A DNA stretch of 64,000 nucleotides from Tubiluchus corallicola (Eukaryota; Priapulida; Priapulimorpha; Priapulimorphida; Tubiluchidae). The stretch lies in the NCBI GenBank assembly GCA_030141605.1, contig JAQGDQ010000344.1:126001-190000 (forward strand). The letters are read 5' to 3'. Under the pieces are notes generated by a model. The model was not told where the DNA came from, searched no databases, and saw only the letters and a program-made list of their open reading frames with translations. Position numbers and translations under genes: made by a program. Positions 12,247-44,088 of the stretch are shown here, piece by piece (the first letter of the stretch is position 1; every line of letters starts with the position of its first letter).

Positions 12247-12412
12247 GCGTCCAGATGCGTATGCGTTGGGGGGTGCGGAATAGATACCAGTTTATATTGT
12301 TTTTAATGCACCCGTTTAGGCAGCCTCTGCGTATGCGTTATTTTTTTCTGCAGCTATTTCTATTGATTTTCTCCGCAGCGATTCTGCACGTGGAAACGCA
12401 TACGCATCCGGA
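12247..12412. repeat. Short palindromic element
   Basis: The left edge GTCCAGATGCGTATGCG and the right edge CGCATACGCATCCGGATAC are inverse to each other with few mismatches, about 165 bases apart. It is probably a small MITE. The flanks show no clear duplication. Confidence 0.5.
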
Positions 12413-14284
12413 TACTACGTGAACGCAATCAAATCTTCTTCGGATTAAAGCAAACAGCGCATGCGCTAAGATGGTAGGCCAAAAGAATGGCCAATAATGT
12501 CTGCTGGAATAACACGTGGTTACTACAGTCCGGCGGCACAATGCCATAATCACGGGTTTTTATGGACTAGCATTCCGCGATTTCAGTGTACTTTCCTACC
12601 AAAAAAAACTTTAATTAAACGTGGAATTTTCAAGACCGACGACATTAGACATTTTTGCAGTTCTGGTACCATGAGTTTTTAGATGTTTTTGGATCTTTGC
12701 CATACGCGACGATCACGACGCTACCTACAGCAGGGCTATCTACAGGTACAAAATAGTTCGTACTTTGGCGTTACGTTAAAGACTAAAGAGCGCATCAGCA
12801 AATATTTTATAAGTGATATTTGTCGTTATTTATGGGATTTTGTTTGCTAGCTGTTGTTTACCAACTGTAATCGCAGTAGATATGATAACATTATTACCGG
12901 CGAGCGATATAATCACAACAACAGCCAGGGTGTCGTGTAGACGTTGTACCATAGACATGTTTCAAATAATGATATAACACAATTTTTGCTTTAATGAGAC
13001 ACTGAAAGTTGATGTACATTATTTTGATTTTTAAAGCAGTTTTCCAACTGAAAACGCGTTGAATTATCATGTTAATGATGTTATATTTTGCTTCGTAGTA
13101 AAATAAAATTGAAACAGTAAACCAAGTTCAAAAACATTGCGATTTACGTTTGTAATACATGTAGTTGTGAACTTAGCAAAGATCACTCCGTATTCTGCAA
13201 AGACTAGAAACTTATCAAAGCTTTGATATTGGAATATGTGACAGAAACAAAAGCACAGTGTTGTTGTTACTTTTCTATAATAAGGAAGGTAGGCCTAGTA
13301 ATTTACTGTGTTAGTTAGTACAAACTTGTTAGTTGTTGTCATGCATAAGGAAATTAGGATAGGAAATCTATTGTTTTAGCTTCACAGGGACTCGGTCAGA
13401 TTTTGTTAATCCCAAGTTTTTAAATGATTAGTGTGAGTTAAGCCCAAGGTGCCTCGACATGATTATTAATAACTGTACCCACAACAATAGTTGTTGCAGT
13501 AGATATTGAGCTAGTTGAGTGGTGAATTTATTCGGAGCTGATGACAATAATTATGTTTAATGCAATTATGCAGTACTTTTATTTGCATAAGTTTTATCGT
13601 TTCATAGTGCGACTAACGAGCAGCATTTTGTCAAATTTCCAAAAGGAAAGGAAAAACAGTTTACTTCATACACGCGTACAAGAACTTAACCTCGCTTTTT
13701 AAAAGTGCATTAGTTTCAAATGGTTCATAACTAACTACAGCAGATGGTGACACTGGTTGGCATTGCAAACTGTGCAGGCAATAGCACATATAATGTGGTA
13801 TCATCTTGAAGATGCTTCTTTAATAGAAATCATAAATGGTTATATATCATAATGCAGTGCATAGTAAGTGTGCATAAAAATTTAATGCTGCTAGTTTTTG
13901 GGCTACTCGCTTGCGAAGTAACTCTATAAAGTGGTCTGTTTCACTGTGATTTTGCCATCATTCTCATTCTCATTGTCCATGCAACAAGTTTTTATCAGTT
14001 TTTAATATTGTTATGGCACAACGGAGTTAATTTATAAATATTCTCAATTATGAAGAATACAGATTTTGTGGGTGGTAAATTTGCTGTTTTAAATGACACA
14101 TTTGTGCAGCTGGGCAGGAGAAGCTCAATAAGCGAGTAACCCATTAGAGTAATAAAGTGCTTCGTATTGCAGATTTAACATGTTTAACTTCATTTTTATG
14201 TTTTAGAAATATTGCATTGAATGGTTTATATTACAAGGTTCAATTTATTTTGAATGGTTTGTTTTGCTAACTGATTAACCGATT
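12413..14284. other. Intergenic spacer
   Basis: AT-rich DNA. A frame at 12497-12682 (+) is open but has no recognisable domain. No gene, RNA gene or clear repeat is supported. Confidence 0.4.
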
Positions 14285-14545
14285 TTGTTTACATGTATAT
14301 GTTGCTATGTTTTATTTGTGGTTTATTCTTTATTGTTTCCAACTGCTTTATTCATTCTTCATTTCTTCTACCTGCCTGCCTGTCTTTTTCTTTCATTGAT
14401 TCGTTCATTTAGTCTTTCTTTCTTGTTTCCTTCATTTCTCTCTTCTTTCTTTTTCTTTCATCTTCTGTTTCTTCCCTTCTTCGTAATTTTCTTTTTTGCT
14501 TCCTTCCTTTCTGTTTTGCATTTGCTTTCAACTCTTTTCGCATAA
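14285..14545 (+). repeat. TTC/CTT-rich pyrimidine tract
   Basis: Low-complexity pyrimidine-rich DNA (ttctttcttt, ccttccttt) that opens a long spurious frame rich in Phe, Leu and Ser. It is not regarded as coding. Confidence 0.6.
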
Positions 14546-15589
14546 TCTTTTCAGGCTCTCAAAAACATTATAGAGACATTAGTCCATTTGAAAGTTATTG
14601 GTAGGTTTCGATAATTAGTTGATAGTCCGTCAGCTATGAATACATATGAATACAAATTCGAATACATTGTTGTAATAATTAGTTACCTTGCGGCTGCGGT
14701 AATTAGTTTACACACTTGCGTTATCATGATAATTTAGTAAGTTGTTTTAAATACACGTATGTAAAAACGTTTGGAAAACACGACAAAAACCATGTGATAG
14801 TCAAAATTATAATATCAATACTTTCAGTCCAAAAACCTTGCAATTGTTTAACATGGTGCTGGGCTCCCGCCAGATCTTAGTAATTTTCCATGGAAATTTT
14901 TAAAGTTATTTTCCCGCTGTTGCTACGCCTGTGTTTGTTGACACACTGCACCCTACATTGGAAATTCTGTGCCCACGCAGCGAGACGGTTTAGGCTTCAT
15001 TGGAGTATAATGTCGATTTTGGGGATAAATGATGCTCGTTATGTTGTGTTACTGTTTGAGTAGCTATAAAAATTTTCATACAGTTTATTCAGTGGGCTTG
15101 TACAGTGGCTACAGTCCCATAAGAATAGGCTTTGTGCCCAGGCTTATATTATTCAGACAATAAAATTATTTTATATACTTATCTATGAGTTATGTGGACA
15201 TAAATAGCATTGCTAGATAAGCATTGTGCTAGGCTATAAAATTTCTTGCTTAAGGTGAATTTTTTTTTGTGACCAGCGAATAAAGATAAGTTAAACAATT
15301 TGCATAAATTTTACTGATATATCTCTGATGTTTCTCTCATCCACATCCATCGTGGATGCATCAACTTGTTTTTCTTTGGCTGGAACCAAGAGAAACTCAC
15401 GAACACCAGCAGATAGGCTCGACAGCCTTGAATTCGATACTGACCCCTTTTCAGTCATTCCTGTTCGTCTAGACTAAAAGTTTTCACAATAGGCATTGAA
15501 TGCATGAGGTTCTCTTGTACTCATGTAGCAGCTATGCTTTGGCGTAGAAATAGTTTTACCTTTATTTGTACATTCTTCAACATTTTTTC
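14546..15589. other. Intergenic spacer with one weak exon-like patch
   Basis: Mostly AT-rich. On the - strand 15315-15473 is open for 53 codons between an AG acceptor and a GT donor and is richer in GC than its surroundings, but no family is recognised; it is treated as a finding, not a gene. Confidence 0.35.
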
Positions 15590-15855
15590 TCTACCTCATT
15601 CTTTTCCTCTGTCTGACACTACCTCTGTTTGACTCTCCCTCTTTCTTTTCCTCTGTCTGACTCTACCTGATTCTTTTCCCTCTGGCTGACTCTCCCTCTG
15701 TCTGACTCTACCTCATTCTTTTCCCTCTGGCTGACTCTCCCTCTATGCAACTCTCCCTCATTCTTTTCCCTCTGTCTGATTTTCCCTCATTCTTTTCCCT
15801 CTGTTTGACTCTTCCTCATTCTTTTCCCTCTGTCTGACTCTCTCTCTATCCCACC
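15590..15855 (+). repeat. CT-rich minisatellite (ctctgtctgactctccctc)
   Basis: A theme of about 30 bases, 'ctctgtctgactctccctc' followed by 'attcttttcc', recurs about eight times with small changes. It is strand-asymmetric, with almost all pyrimidines on the + strand. Confidence 0.8.
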
Positions 15856-17930
15856 TCTCATGCTGTCATTGCTTCCACCGGAAAAGTACAAGTGATATGA
15901 TTGGTGATTCCTTTCTCAACTCCGCCTCACCGGTATAATAGTGAGTTTCACACTTTTGAATGAAACATTAAACTTGACAATGATAAGTATTTAAAATTTA
16001 ATTCGTGAAAATGAGGCGAAAAAGCAAACAAAAAGAAGGAGCAACCAGATATTCTACTGAAAATCCAGCAGTTTGTTTGTCGGGAGAATTTTTTTTCGAT
16101 TAATCATAATGTGGCCCTTAGGTTTCTCTAAATAAGTTTTAAAAAAACTTATAAACAAAATATCATTGTGTATATTATGGTATTACACAGGGCCAGTTTT
16201 AAGCCAATTTGACAGATTCTTCCCGATCCAAGAAGGGCCCCGCTTTCACATGCTAGAGTAAGACTATGATGAATTAATGAGTTACCAATATGCGCGAAGT
16301 TTCTTGATACTGTGAACACTGTGAAATTATTCAGTCTGATATTGTATATTGCAAGGTTCTTACACATAACTAAACTAGATATTGCTGTTGTATAGTCTGT
16401 GGGAAGGGCTTCCTACCTATCACCCCTCCTTTCATAATATACTATAACTTATCCATGCATAACATGATCTTGGAAAGTGCATGACACAGATATCCAAGAA
16501 AGTACAGTGGAACTGCTGAATCTTAAAGCAGCTAAAATGCTTTAACTTTTTATTTTAACTTTACTTTACTAAAAATGGTTAAAATCCTAAACTTGGTTAT
16601 AAGTCTCTAAAGCACTAAACTTGTGCACATCTGCTATTTGACTGATCTAACATAAAGAGACTCAGAGGTGATACCAAACTACTTCAGTTTTGATGTTGTG
16701 GATGGAGCTTTATTCACACTGATGAGATGTTGGAACTCTCTACGATGCGCCTAATTCTAAACTACATGGAGAGGCGTGACTAGCCACCAGAGTCCAGACG
16801 TTGTGGATTGTGGACGTATCCTGAGTCAACCACAAGGACTTGTGAGCCATTCCTTTGTTCATATTTGATTGGTGCTGCAGCCGGCGTCATCACCGTTGAT
16901 TGTTATGGCCATGGATTTGAAGTCGTTGATGTTTTGCCGTGACTGACTGGAGTGAGCTACATCCTCGGACTCCTCTCCCATGTCCTTGCCCTCTCAGGGG
17001 AAGGGTTAACTGATAAGTAGACATCCTTGTTTTTCTTTTCACTTTGTCATTTTTTTTATTATTAACTGCCTTTACGCGAAACTGTTATTGACAATATAAC
17101 CTGTTCTGATTTATCTAAACGGACTAAAAAGTAAATAAAAATAGTAAAAATAATCATAATCTTTTCCTCCATTTCACATGAGATTTTGTTGTTGGAATGT
17201 TTGAAATCTATGTATGTCATGGTCAACAGGGAAAACCATAATGCCTAAGTAGACCCTCGTAAAACGTAACATCAAGTCTTAGACCCACTGGTTTTTCAAG
17301 TGAGCCCTTCGACATTGCAACCTCTCTAAAGACATATTAATTATACCTGTGTTGTTGAAATTTTTAGTTCATATGTCTTGTTGCCCTCTGGAAAATTGTA
17401 GGACAACAACCGCCCACGTATGTTGCACAAACCTTTTATTGTGAATAAAAGATGATGCGACAGATTAGTCAGATTTGTGGATGAGTTGGAAGGTAAAGAG
17501 TTGCACCCCCACCATAAAAATCTACTAGCTCCCAACATATATCTATGTTTCTATATTTTTTTACTGATCGTTTGTTTATTTGTTTTGTAATTTCAGTTTT
17601 CATCTGTTTTTAGAAGGTACATGCACAAACAGTAAGTCAGTAATTATCTTGATTTGTAACAAAATAATAAATATTTCATACTGGTTTTCAATTGCTAGTA
17701 CATATCATTGCGGCTAATGGTGGAGCCTCAATCCCTCAGCGCTTTTTGCTTGGGACTGGAGTACTACACAAGGCATAGAACGCAATTCTTCAGCTTTTGC
17801 AGGGTAGCGGACTAACAATTTTCTAACTGGACCCCGCTCTTCCTAAAATTCTTTTTTTCTATAATTTTCAGAAGCACTAACCACATGATCACCACATGAA
17901 ACAACGTGATTTTCTTGAATAAGGAGAAAT
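15856..17930. other. Upstream region of the SLC6 gene
   Basis: It contains the presumed promoter and 5' untranslated region of the transporter. No convincing TATA box or initiator can be fixed without transcript data. A GC-richer stretch at 16680-17010 has no recognised coding or repeat identity. Untranslated upstream exons could be present. Confidence 0.35.
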
Positions 17931-38837
<20,907 letters not shown>

Positions 38838-39427
38838 AGGTAGAGTCTCAATGAGGAGCGGACAATTTTCTCAGTGTGGCTTCCGCCGCAATCGGTAAAA
38901 TGTTTACAGTGACTGCCATTGTGCTGTGCTTCAAATCATCAGCAAAAAAATTAGAAAAAATGTATTGTAAATGAATGTGGAGTAGAACGAAGATGAGTTT
39001 TAGAAATGACTGTTAAATAATACTGTTAAATAATTAAACATACTGTTAAATAATATCTCTTTGCATCTTAGAGATGCATATAATGGAGTTCACACGATGA
39101 CCTCGCAGGTTGTATCTGTATGCAAGCTCTATTGTTTGCTATTGTACGAAAATATGTGACACCTAATTAACAACAATCGCAGCTAGTCGACTAAATAACA
39201 GGTTAGTCCCATTGTGGCAAGTGTTAAACTAATTAGTTTCCCTGCAGCGTTAGGCAACCGTAATATTGATTACGGTAGATTTGCGCTAATAATTTTGTTC
39301 CGCGATACTTAAAATACAGCAAACTTCCAAAATACATTGAAGCACAAATCTGATGCGAGGTGCATCAGTAATAATGGATAAGCGAAAGAACTATTGTTAG
39401 CAGTTCTTACAGTTAATTCACATTTAC

Positions 39428-39560
39428 GAGCAAGGATGTTACTGCAAAAAACTGAAGTTACAAACTGAAACCGAAATTTATGAAACATAGGAAACCGATA
39501 CGGAAACGAAACCGAACCGAAATCACTTTTTGCAACTAATTGCTATGAAATCTGTAAAAA
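39428..39560 (-). repeat. Fragment of the GGGATGTTACTGAAAC element
   Basis: 'ggatgttactgcaaaaaact' and the run of gaaaccga-type motifs resemble the edge and interior of the hAT-like element at 52873-53621. Only one edge is present. Confidence 0.4.
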
Positions 39561-39648
39561 AAAATCTGAAATAAATAAAATACTTTGTTTTTGTTTTGGT
39601 TTACTTTTATCTGATACAAACTTAATGATGTAGCTAGGCAAAAAATCT

Positions 39649-39861
39649 TAACTAAAAAGGTCGAACAATATTTATGGTTATAGATCATGATGCTTCGAAA
39701 CAGTCGAAACTTTCATGAACCCATTCAAAAAGGCAGCAAAAAATCTAACTAAAAAGGTCGAACAATATTTATGGTTATAGATCATGATGCTTCGAAACAG
39801 TCGAAACTTTCATGAACCCATTCAAAAAGGCAGCAAACTCTTACGATCTTAAAGGAGTTAA
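39649..39861 (+). repeat. 97-bp tandem duplication ending in a TTAA-MITE edge
   Basis: 'aactaaaaaggtcgaacaat' and the following 80 bases (to 'attcaaaaaggcagcaaa') occur twice, 97 bases apart. The second copy continues into 'cttacgatcttaaaggagttaa', the right terminus of the CTCCTTC family, so the duplicated unit is partly MITE-derived. Confidence 0.75.
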
Positions 39862-40083
39862 CAAAACTAATGAGTCAACGGTGTTGCTCGTTCCTAGAAA
39901 AAGTAACATCCAATACTGAGAGTTTCTGCGTTTTAGAGACGTTATCCTCTATATCTTTGCTTAGTGTACCTCTCGGAATATTAGTTTTTTTACATTCGTT
40001 AATAAATGAAGAAAGAATCTTACATTAATGAAACAACAAAGGTAACAAAAGGAGTCATGTCGTCGTTTTTCAATCTGTATTTA

Positions 40084-40451
40084 AGGGTGAGCATCGAGCG
40101 TTCAAATTTGATTCGAACGAGTTTTTTAATTCAAATTTGTTAAAATTATAGATTTGAATAATTCAGCACTTCAACCATATACGTTCTTTTGTCATTAAAG
40201 CGTTTTAAACATCACTCAATTAGCACAATTTAAAAGCAATTTCTGTGCACAATTTTTAAACTAAGTATTAGTGGTTTTATTGCAGAACAAAATCGAGTAA
40301 TATGCATGATCTTGTACGACAAATTTTTATTGCTGGTTCGAAAATCTTTCGAACTCGAATTCGATTTTGAAATACTGAAATTAGGTTTGATTTGAATTAG
40401 AAAGTCACAAATTCGATTTGATTCGATCTCTGGTAGAGAATTCTCATCCCT
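40084..40451. repeat. Possible MITE with AGGGTGAGCAT / ATTCTCATCCCT ends
   Basis: Imperfectly inverse edges and an interior rich in 'ttcgaa' and 'attcgaat' on both arms, giving a long weak palindrome. There is no second copy in the window. Confidence 0.4.
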
Positions 40452-42594
40452 ATGTGTAATTCTTTAAAAAACATGTTTCAATGTTTTCAGTGACCAGCGT
40501 ACATATCATTATTGCGGAATGTTTTTTAATCCCGGTGAAACTTACTTATGCTGTTTTTATTACATGGTTATAGGAATATTAGCACTATTGACTGGTCTGT
40601 ATATATTGTATAAAGGCACTGTAGTATTTTGATAGCATAACAATTTAATGTAACAATGTATTTATGAATATTTTGTGATGCATTTAAATTTTGTTAACTG
40701 TTTTGGAGTTTGCTGCTATTTTGGCTGCTCCACAACCTCAGGTGTCGATTAAAGAGGTCCAATTGATATACAGGTCATTGCAAGAAAAATTTGTATTAAA
40801 TGTTTTACATGTTCAATTTCAATTTCGTACAAATGAAAACTCGTATTCTAATATAGAATTTGTTAATCCATTTTTATCCATGCAATAGTTTATATGCCAT
40901 TTTAATGGAAAATGTTGCTTTCTCTCCTGCATCTATTAAGCTACGACTCCATGTGCACGTAATGTGTAACGCGTGATCTGTGACTGTAGCGCGTGATGCG
41001 TATTGACTGTTTCCACGTGTCCGTAAACGATACACGTATAAACAAAGCTCATGCGCCCTTTTTTGGCCATTATTTGTGAAAATTGCAAGCAATAATTTTT
41101 GGAAGGCATGTTTCTGTCAAAATTTAAGCTTGATAATTACAGCTGCAGCATTAGCTTATTATTGTAGTATAATTAAATCACAGGTTTTGGGTGCACAACG
41201 TTTTGCAGGACAGAGAACAATATGGCACACACCATCATTTAGTGAAAGAATTGCAGTTAGATTCACAACACTTGTCTACATGCTTCTTTAACCTTTCAAA
41301 AACTCGAATAGAAAAAATATTATTGTTTATAGGCCCTAATGTGACCTAAACTCACCTAACTAGAATTTTCAGAAAGCTAAACAGCAAAAATGGTCACCGG
41401 AAACTTGAAAATCCGCTATAATCACCTAGCCAACGGCGGTTTCCCATCTGCGCATTGCTGCATGATGCGTATAACATAGCGATCACGTTCATGTTGTATA
41501 CACATTGTAGATCATGCATCATGCATTTTGTTACACTAATAGCAAGCAACAGGCATACCTAGGGTTGCCTGGTCCTCACAAGTCGAAATCAGGAGTCAGA
41601 AATTAGCTAGGGGGTAGTGCTGCAAACCGACACATTGCATCCTGTGTTTTCGATGTATTATGAGGACTTGTTCAGAAACAAAAAATTAAGAAATTAAACC
41701 ACAAAGTAGTATACGTTTCCTTATTAAAGATGCAAAAAGCCTTAAAATCTAAAACTTTCAAATATGTTAGGTCTGTTTTTAGAGTTCCTTCCGAATCCCA
41801 ATACATTTCTTACATTTTGAGATTTATGGAAATTATTAGAAACTTTGTGTTAGATGAATTTAATCTAAATCTGCTTTTCTGTGCCTCTGTTATTAAGACC
41901 AAACTGGCTCAAGCAAAGTGAGCAAATGTTCAAAGATTACTTGCGTTGCGCTTTCCTATAGTGTTAGCTATAGACTCGGCTCTAGTTACAATTTAGACAA
42001 TCATGACAGGTTTCTATGTAGAATAAAGGTTTTCAACATTTTACCAACAACAGCAGAATAACAATGATTTGTGTAAGAATTGCTATGCTGTTAAAGTTTT
42101 GTTCAGTTTTTGTTTTTTAATTCCATTATGAGTTTTGTGATACTTGTAACTTTACTACCAAAATACATGGTGCTGTACAGACGTTATTACTATATCCATA
42201 AAAACTAACTAAACTTTTAAAGTTAATGCAATTGATAGACATGCGGATGTCTTTTTAAGTTTCTGAAAATAAATCAGATCTTTAATTTTTTTCCTTAACT
42301 CATTAAACTTAAATTACACTTTCATTTCACTGCCATCAAGCATACCCAAAATTATTTACCGTCCTGCCTAATATTACATTTTTGTACATCTAGCAAGTAT
42401 GCTAGTGTCACTGTCGATTAAGTTTTTGTTTGTATAGTCAGCATTCACCGTGTATTTTCATTTCTTTCCGTCGCAATTGTACAGTATTTGTACGCAATTA
42501 TCTGTAGTATATATTTAATTAACAATTAGAATTTAAGACATGCTCTTGCAATATAAGTTAAATTAAATAAACGCGAGTTCTTAAATTTGACGTA

Positions 42595-42780
42595 CATTCA
42601 AACCTTATTATAATGTCCCCTTTATGATGCCTCCGGCTAACGTCCTAATTTTTGGCAAAACAAAATGTCTATTTCTGCATAGACATGCATGTATTGATGC
42701 ACCTTGCTATAATACCAAACTTGCTATAATGCCAACTTTTTTTGCAGTCGCAAAGTGGGCGTTATAATGAGGTTGGCTTG
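42595..42780. mobile_element. 186-bp MITE with TA duplication
   Basis: Edges are CATTCAAACCTTATTATAA and TTATAATGAGGTTGGCTTG, inverse to each other, flanked by TA at 42593-42594 and 42781-42782. The interior repeats 'ttgctataat'. The style of ends and the TA site fit a pogo/mariner-type MITE. Confidence 0.7.
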
Positions 42781-43104
42781 TAGTTTCATTTGTATTTTTT
42801 GTACCTTGTGGTTTACCAGTAAATACAATTAATAATTTTTTGTACTTTAGCATAAAAATGTATTCGTAGTTACAATACCGTCGTATTTACAATTAATAAC
42901 GATACAACAAACTAGCTATCTCCAGCTATTAGCAAGGGAATAAAAGCACACGTGCATTCACTGTTGATACGTAAGATATTTTTCACTACATGTGTATTAC
43001 TAAAATTTATCTCGCGTAAAAAAATGTTAGTGAAAAGTTCAAGCATTAGGTCAATAAAATGTGGTTAGAAAATGTGCATTAGTAGACCGTTTATGCTAAT
43101 AGTA

Positions 43105-44032
43105 CAATAAGTCCCCGCTTAGCGATGTTTCGTTTTAATGATGCTGATCTTTCGACAACTTTTATTCACTTAGCGATGCATGTTTCGATTTAACGACATT
43201 CGTCCTTCAAGTACTGAAATTTTGGTTACTGCACTCGCCCTATTAACAGAAATCGCGGTAATAATTTGCAGTCACAGGCTCGCTGCAAAGATTCATTACT
43301 AACCACTCATTAATTACTTTAGCGCTTTCCTATGTGGCTGGAGATGAAATTCCATCTAATAAAGATCTCTCATGTTTACATTACTGGGTTAATTATTGCT
43401 GCCTTCACATCATTTGCATTTACGTTGTCGGAAGAAAAAAACTAAAAATATATTCAGGAGCGTTAATCAGAAGTGGGTGGGGTTAAACATCTACATCATC
43501 GCCATAAAATACAGTATTGGCGCTAGACTTGATTTTTTTGTGAAAATAATCCAGATAGAGAGAGAGATTAAGAAGTGAGAACAAATCGTTTCTGATGGCT
43601 TGACAGTGTTGAAAAGAAGTTTAGCAGAAAAAAGGAAGAGTCTGTCTATGCAACAAATGCTAGATTTTTTTGCAAAAAACAAGCATAGAAGAAAGAGGAA
43701 GGAGGGTATCAATCAGAGGAAAATACATCTAAGCAAGAAAGAATCTATGTTTCAGATTTGAATTTTCACTACAAACTTTAATTCTCTTTAACTTTTAGTG
43801 AAAAATTGTCAGGAATATATTGTCACAAAACGTTTGAATTACGAGCAAGCATTATTAATTTTTGTCCAACAAGGCAAGTGAGAGTTTTACATAGCTAGAC
43901 ATTATTGATCTTTGGGTGGGGAACACAACTGAATGCTTTTACATTGTTTTTTATGGAAGGCATTGTTTTACATAATGGCGTTTCCCTCAAATATGCTGGA
44001 ATGCATTAGCATCGTTAAGTGAGGACTTACTG
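43105..44032 (+). mobile_element. pogo/Tigger-like element, copy 2, with transposase tail
   Basis: It starts CAATAAGTCCCCGCTTAGCG and ends CGTTAAGTGAGGACTTACTG between TA dinucleotides. On the + strand about 43575-43760 is readable as EQIVSDGLTVLKRSLAEK, then MLDFFAKNK and a basic tail, like the low-complexity C-terminus of Tigger/Jerky DDE transposases. Catalytic parts are gone. It ends 56 bases from the PEX10 stop codon. Confidence 0.7.
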
Positions 44033-44088
44033 TATTACCTTTTGAAGACAGTTTAGATGAAATGCAGCACTTAGACACGTAAGCTTGG

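Larger units (their letters stand above)
38838..43104. other. Intergenic region between convergent SLC6 and PEX10
   Basis: It holds the SLC6 3' untranslated region (no AATAAA in the first 700 bases; overlapping candidates at 39570-39579) and repeats listed separately. Frames of 60-70 codons at 40691, 41076 and 41730 (+) show no family motifs. No gene is supported. Confidence 0.5.

Noticed and set aside
12497-12682. 61-residue + frame considered as a THAP or zinc-finger start
   Set aside because: The needed C-x(2-4)-C...C-x2-H spacing is not present and no adjoining exon was found.
14285-14545. 86-residue hydrophobic frame resembling a membrane protein
   Set aside because: It is low-complexity pyrimidine DNA read as Phe/Leu/Ser; no start context, splice pattern or family motif.
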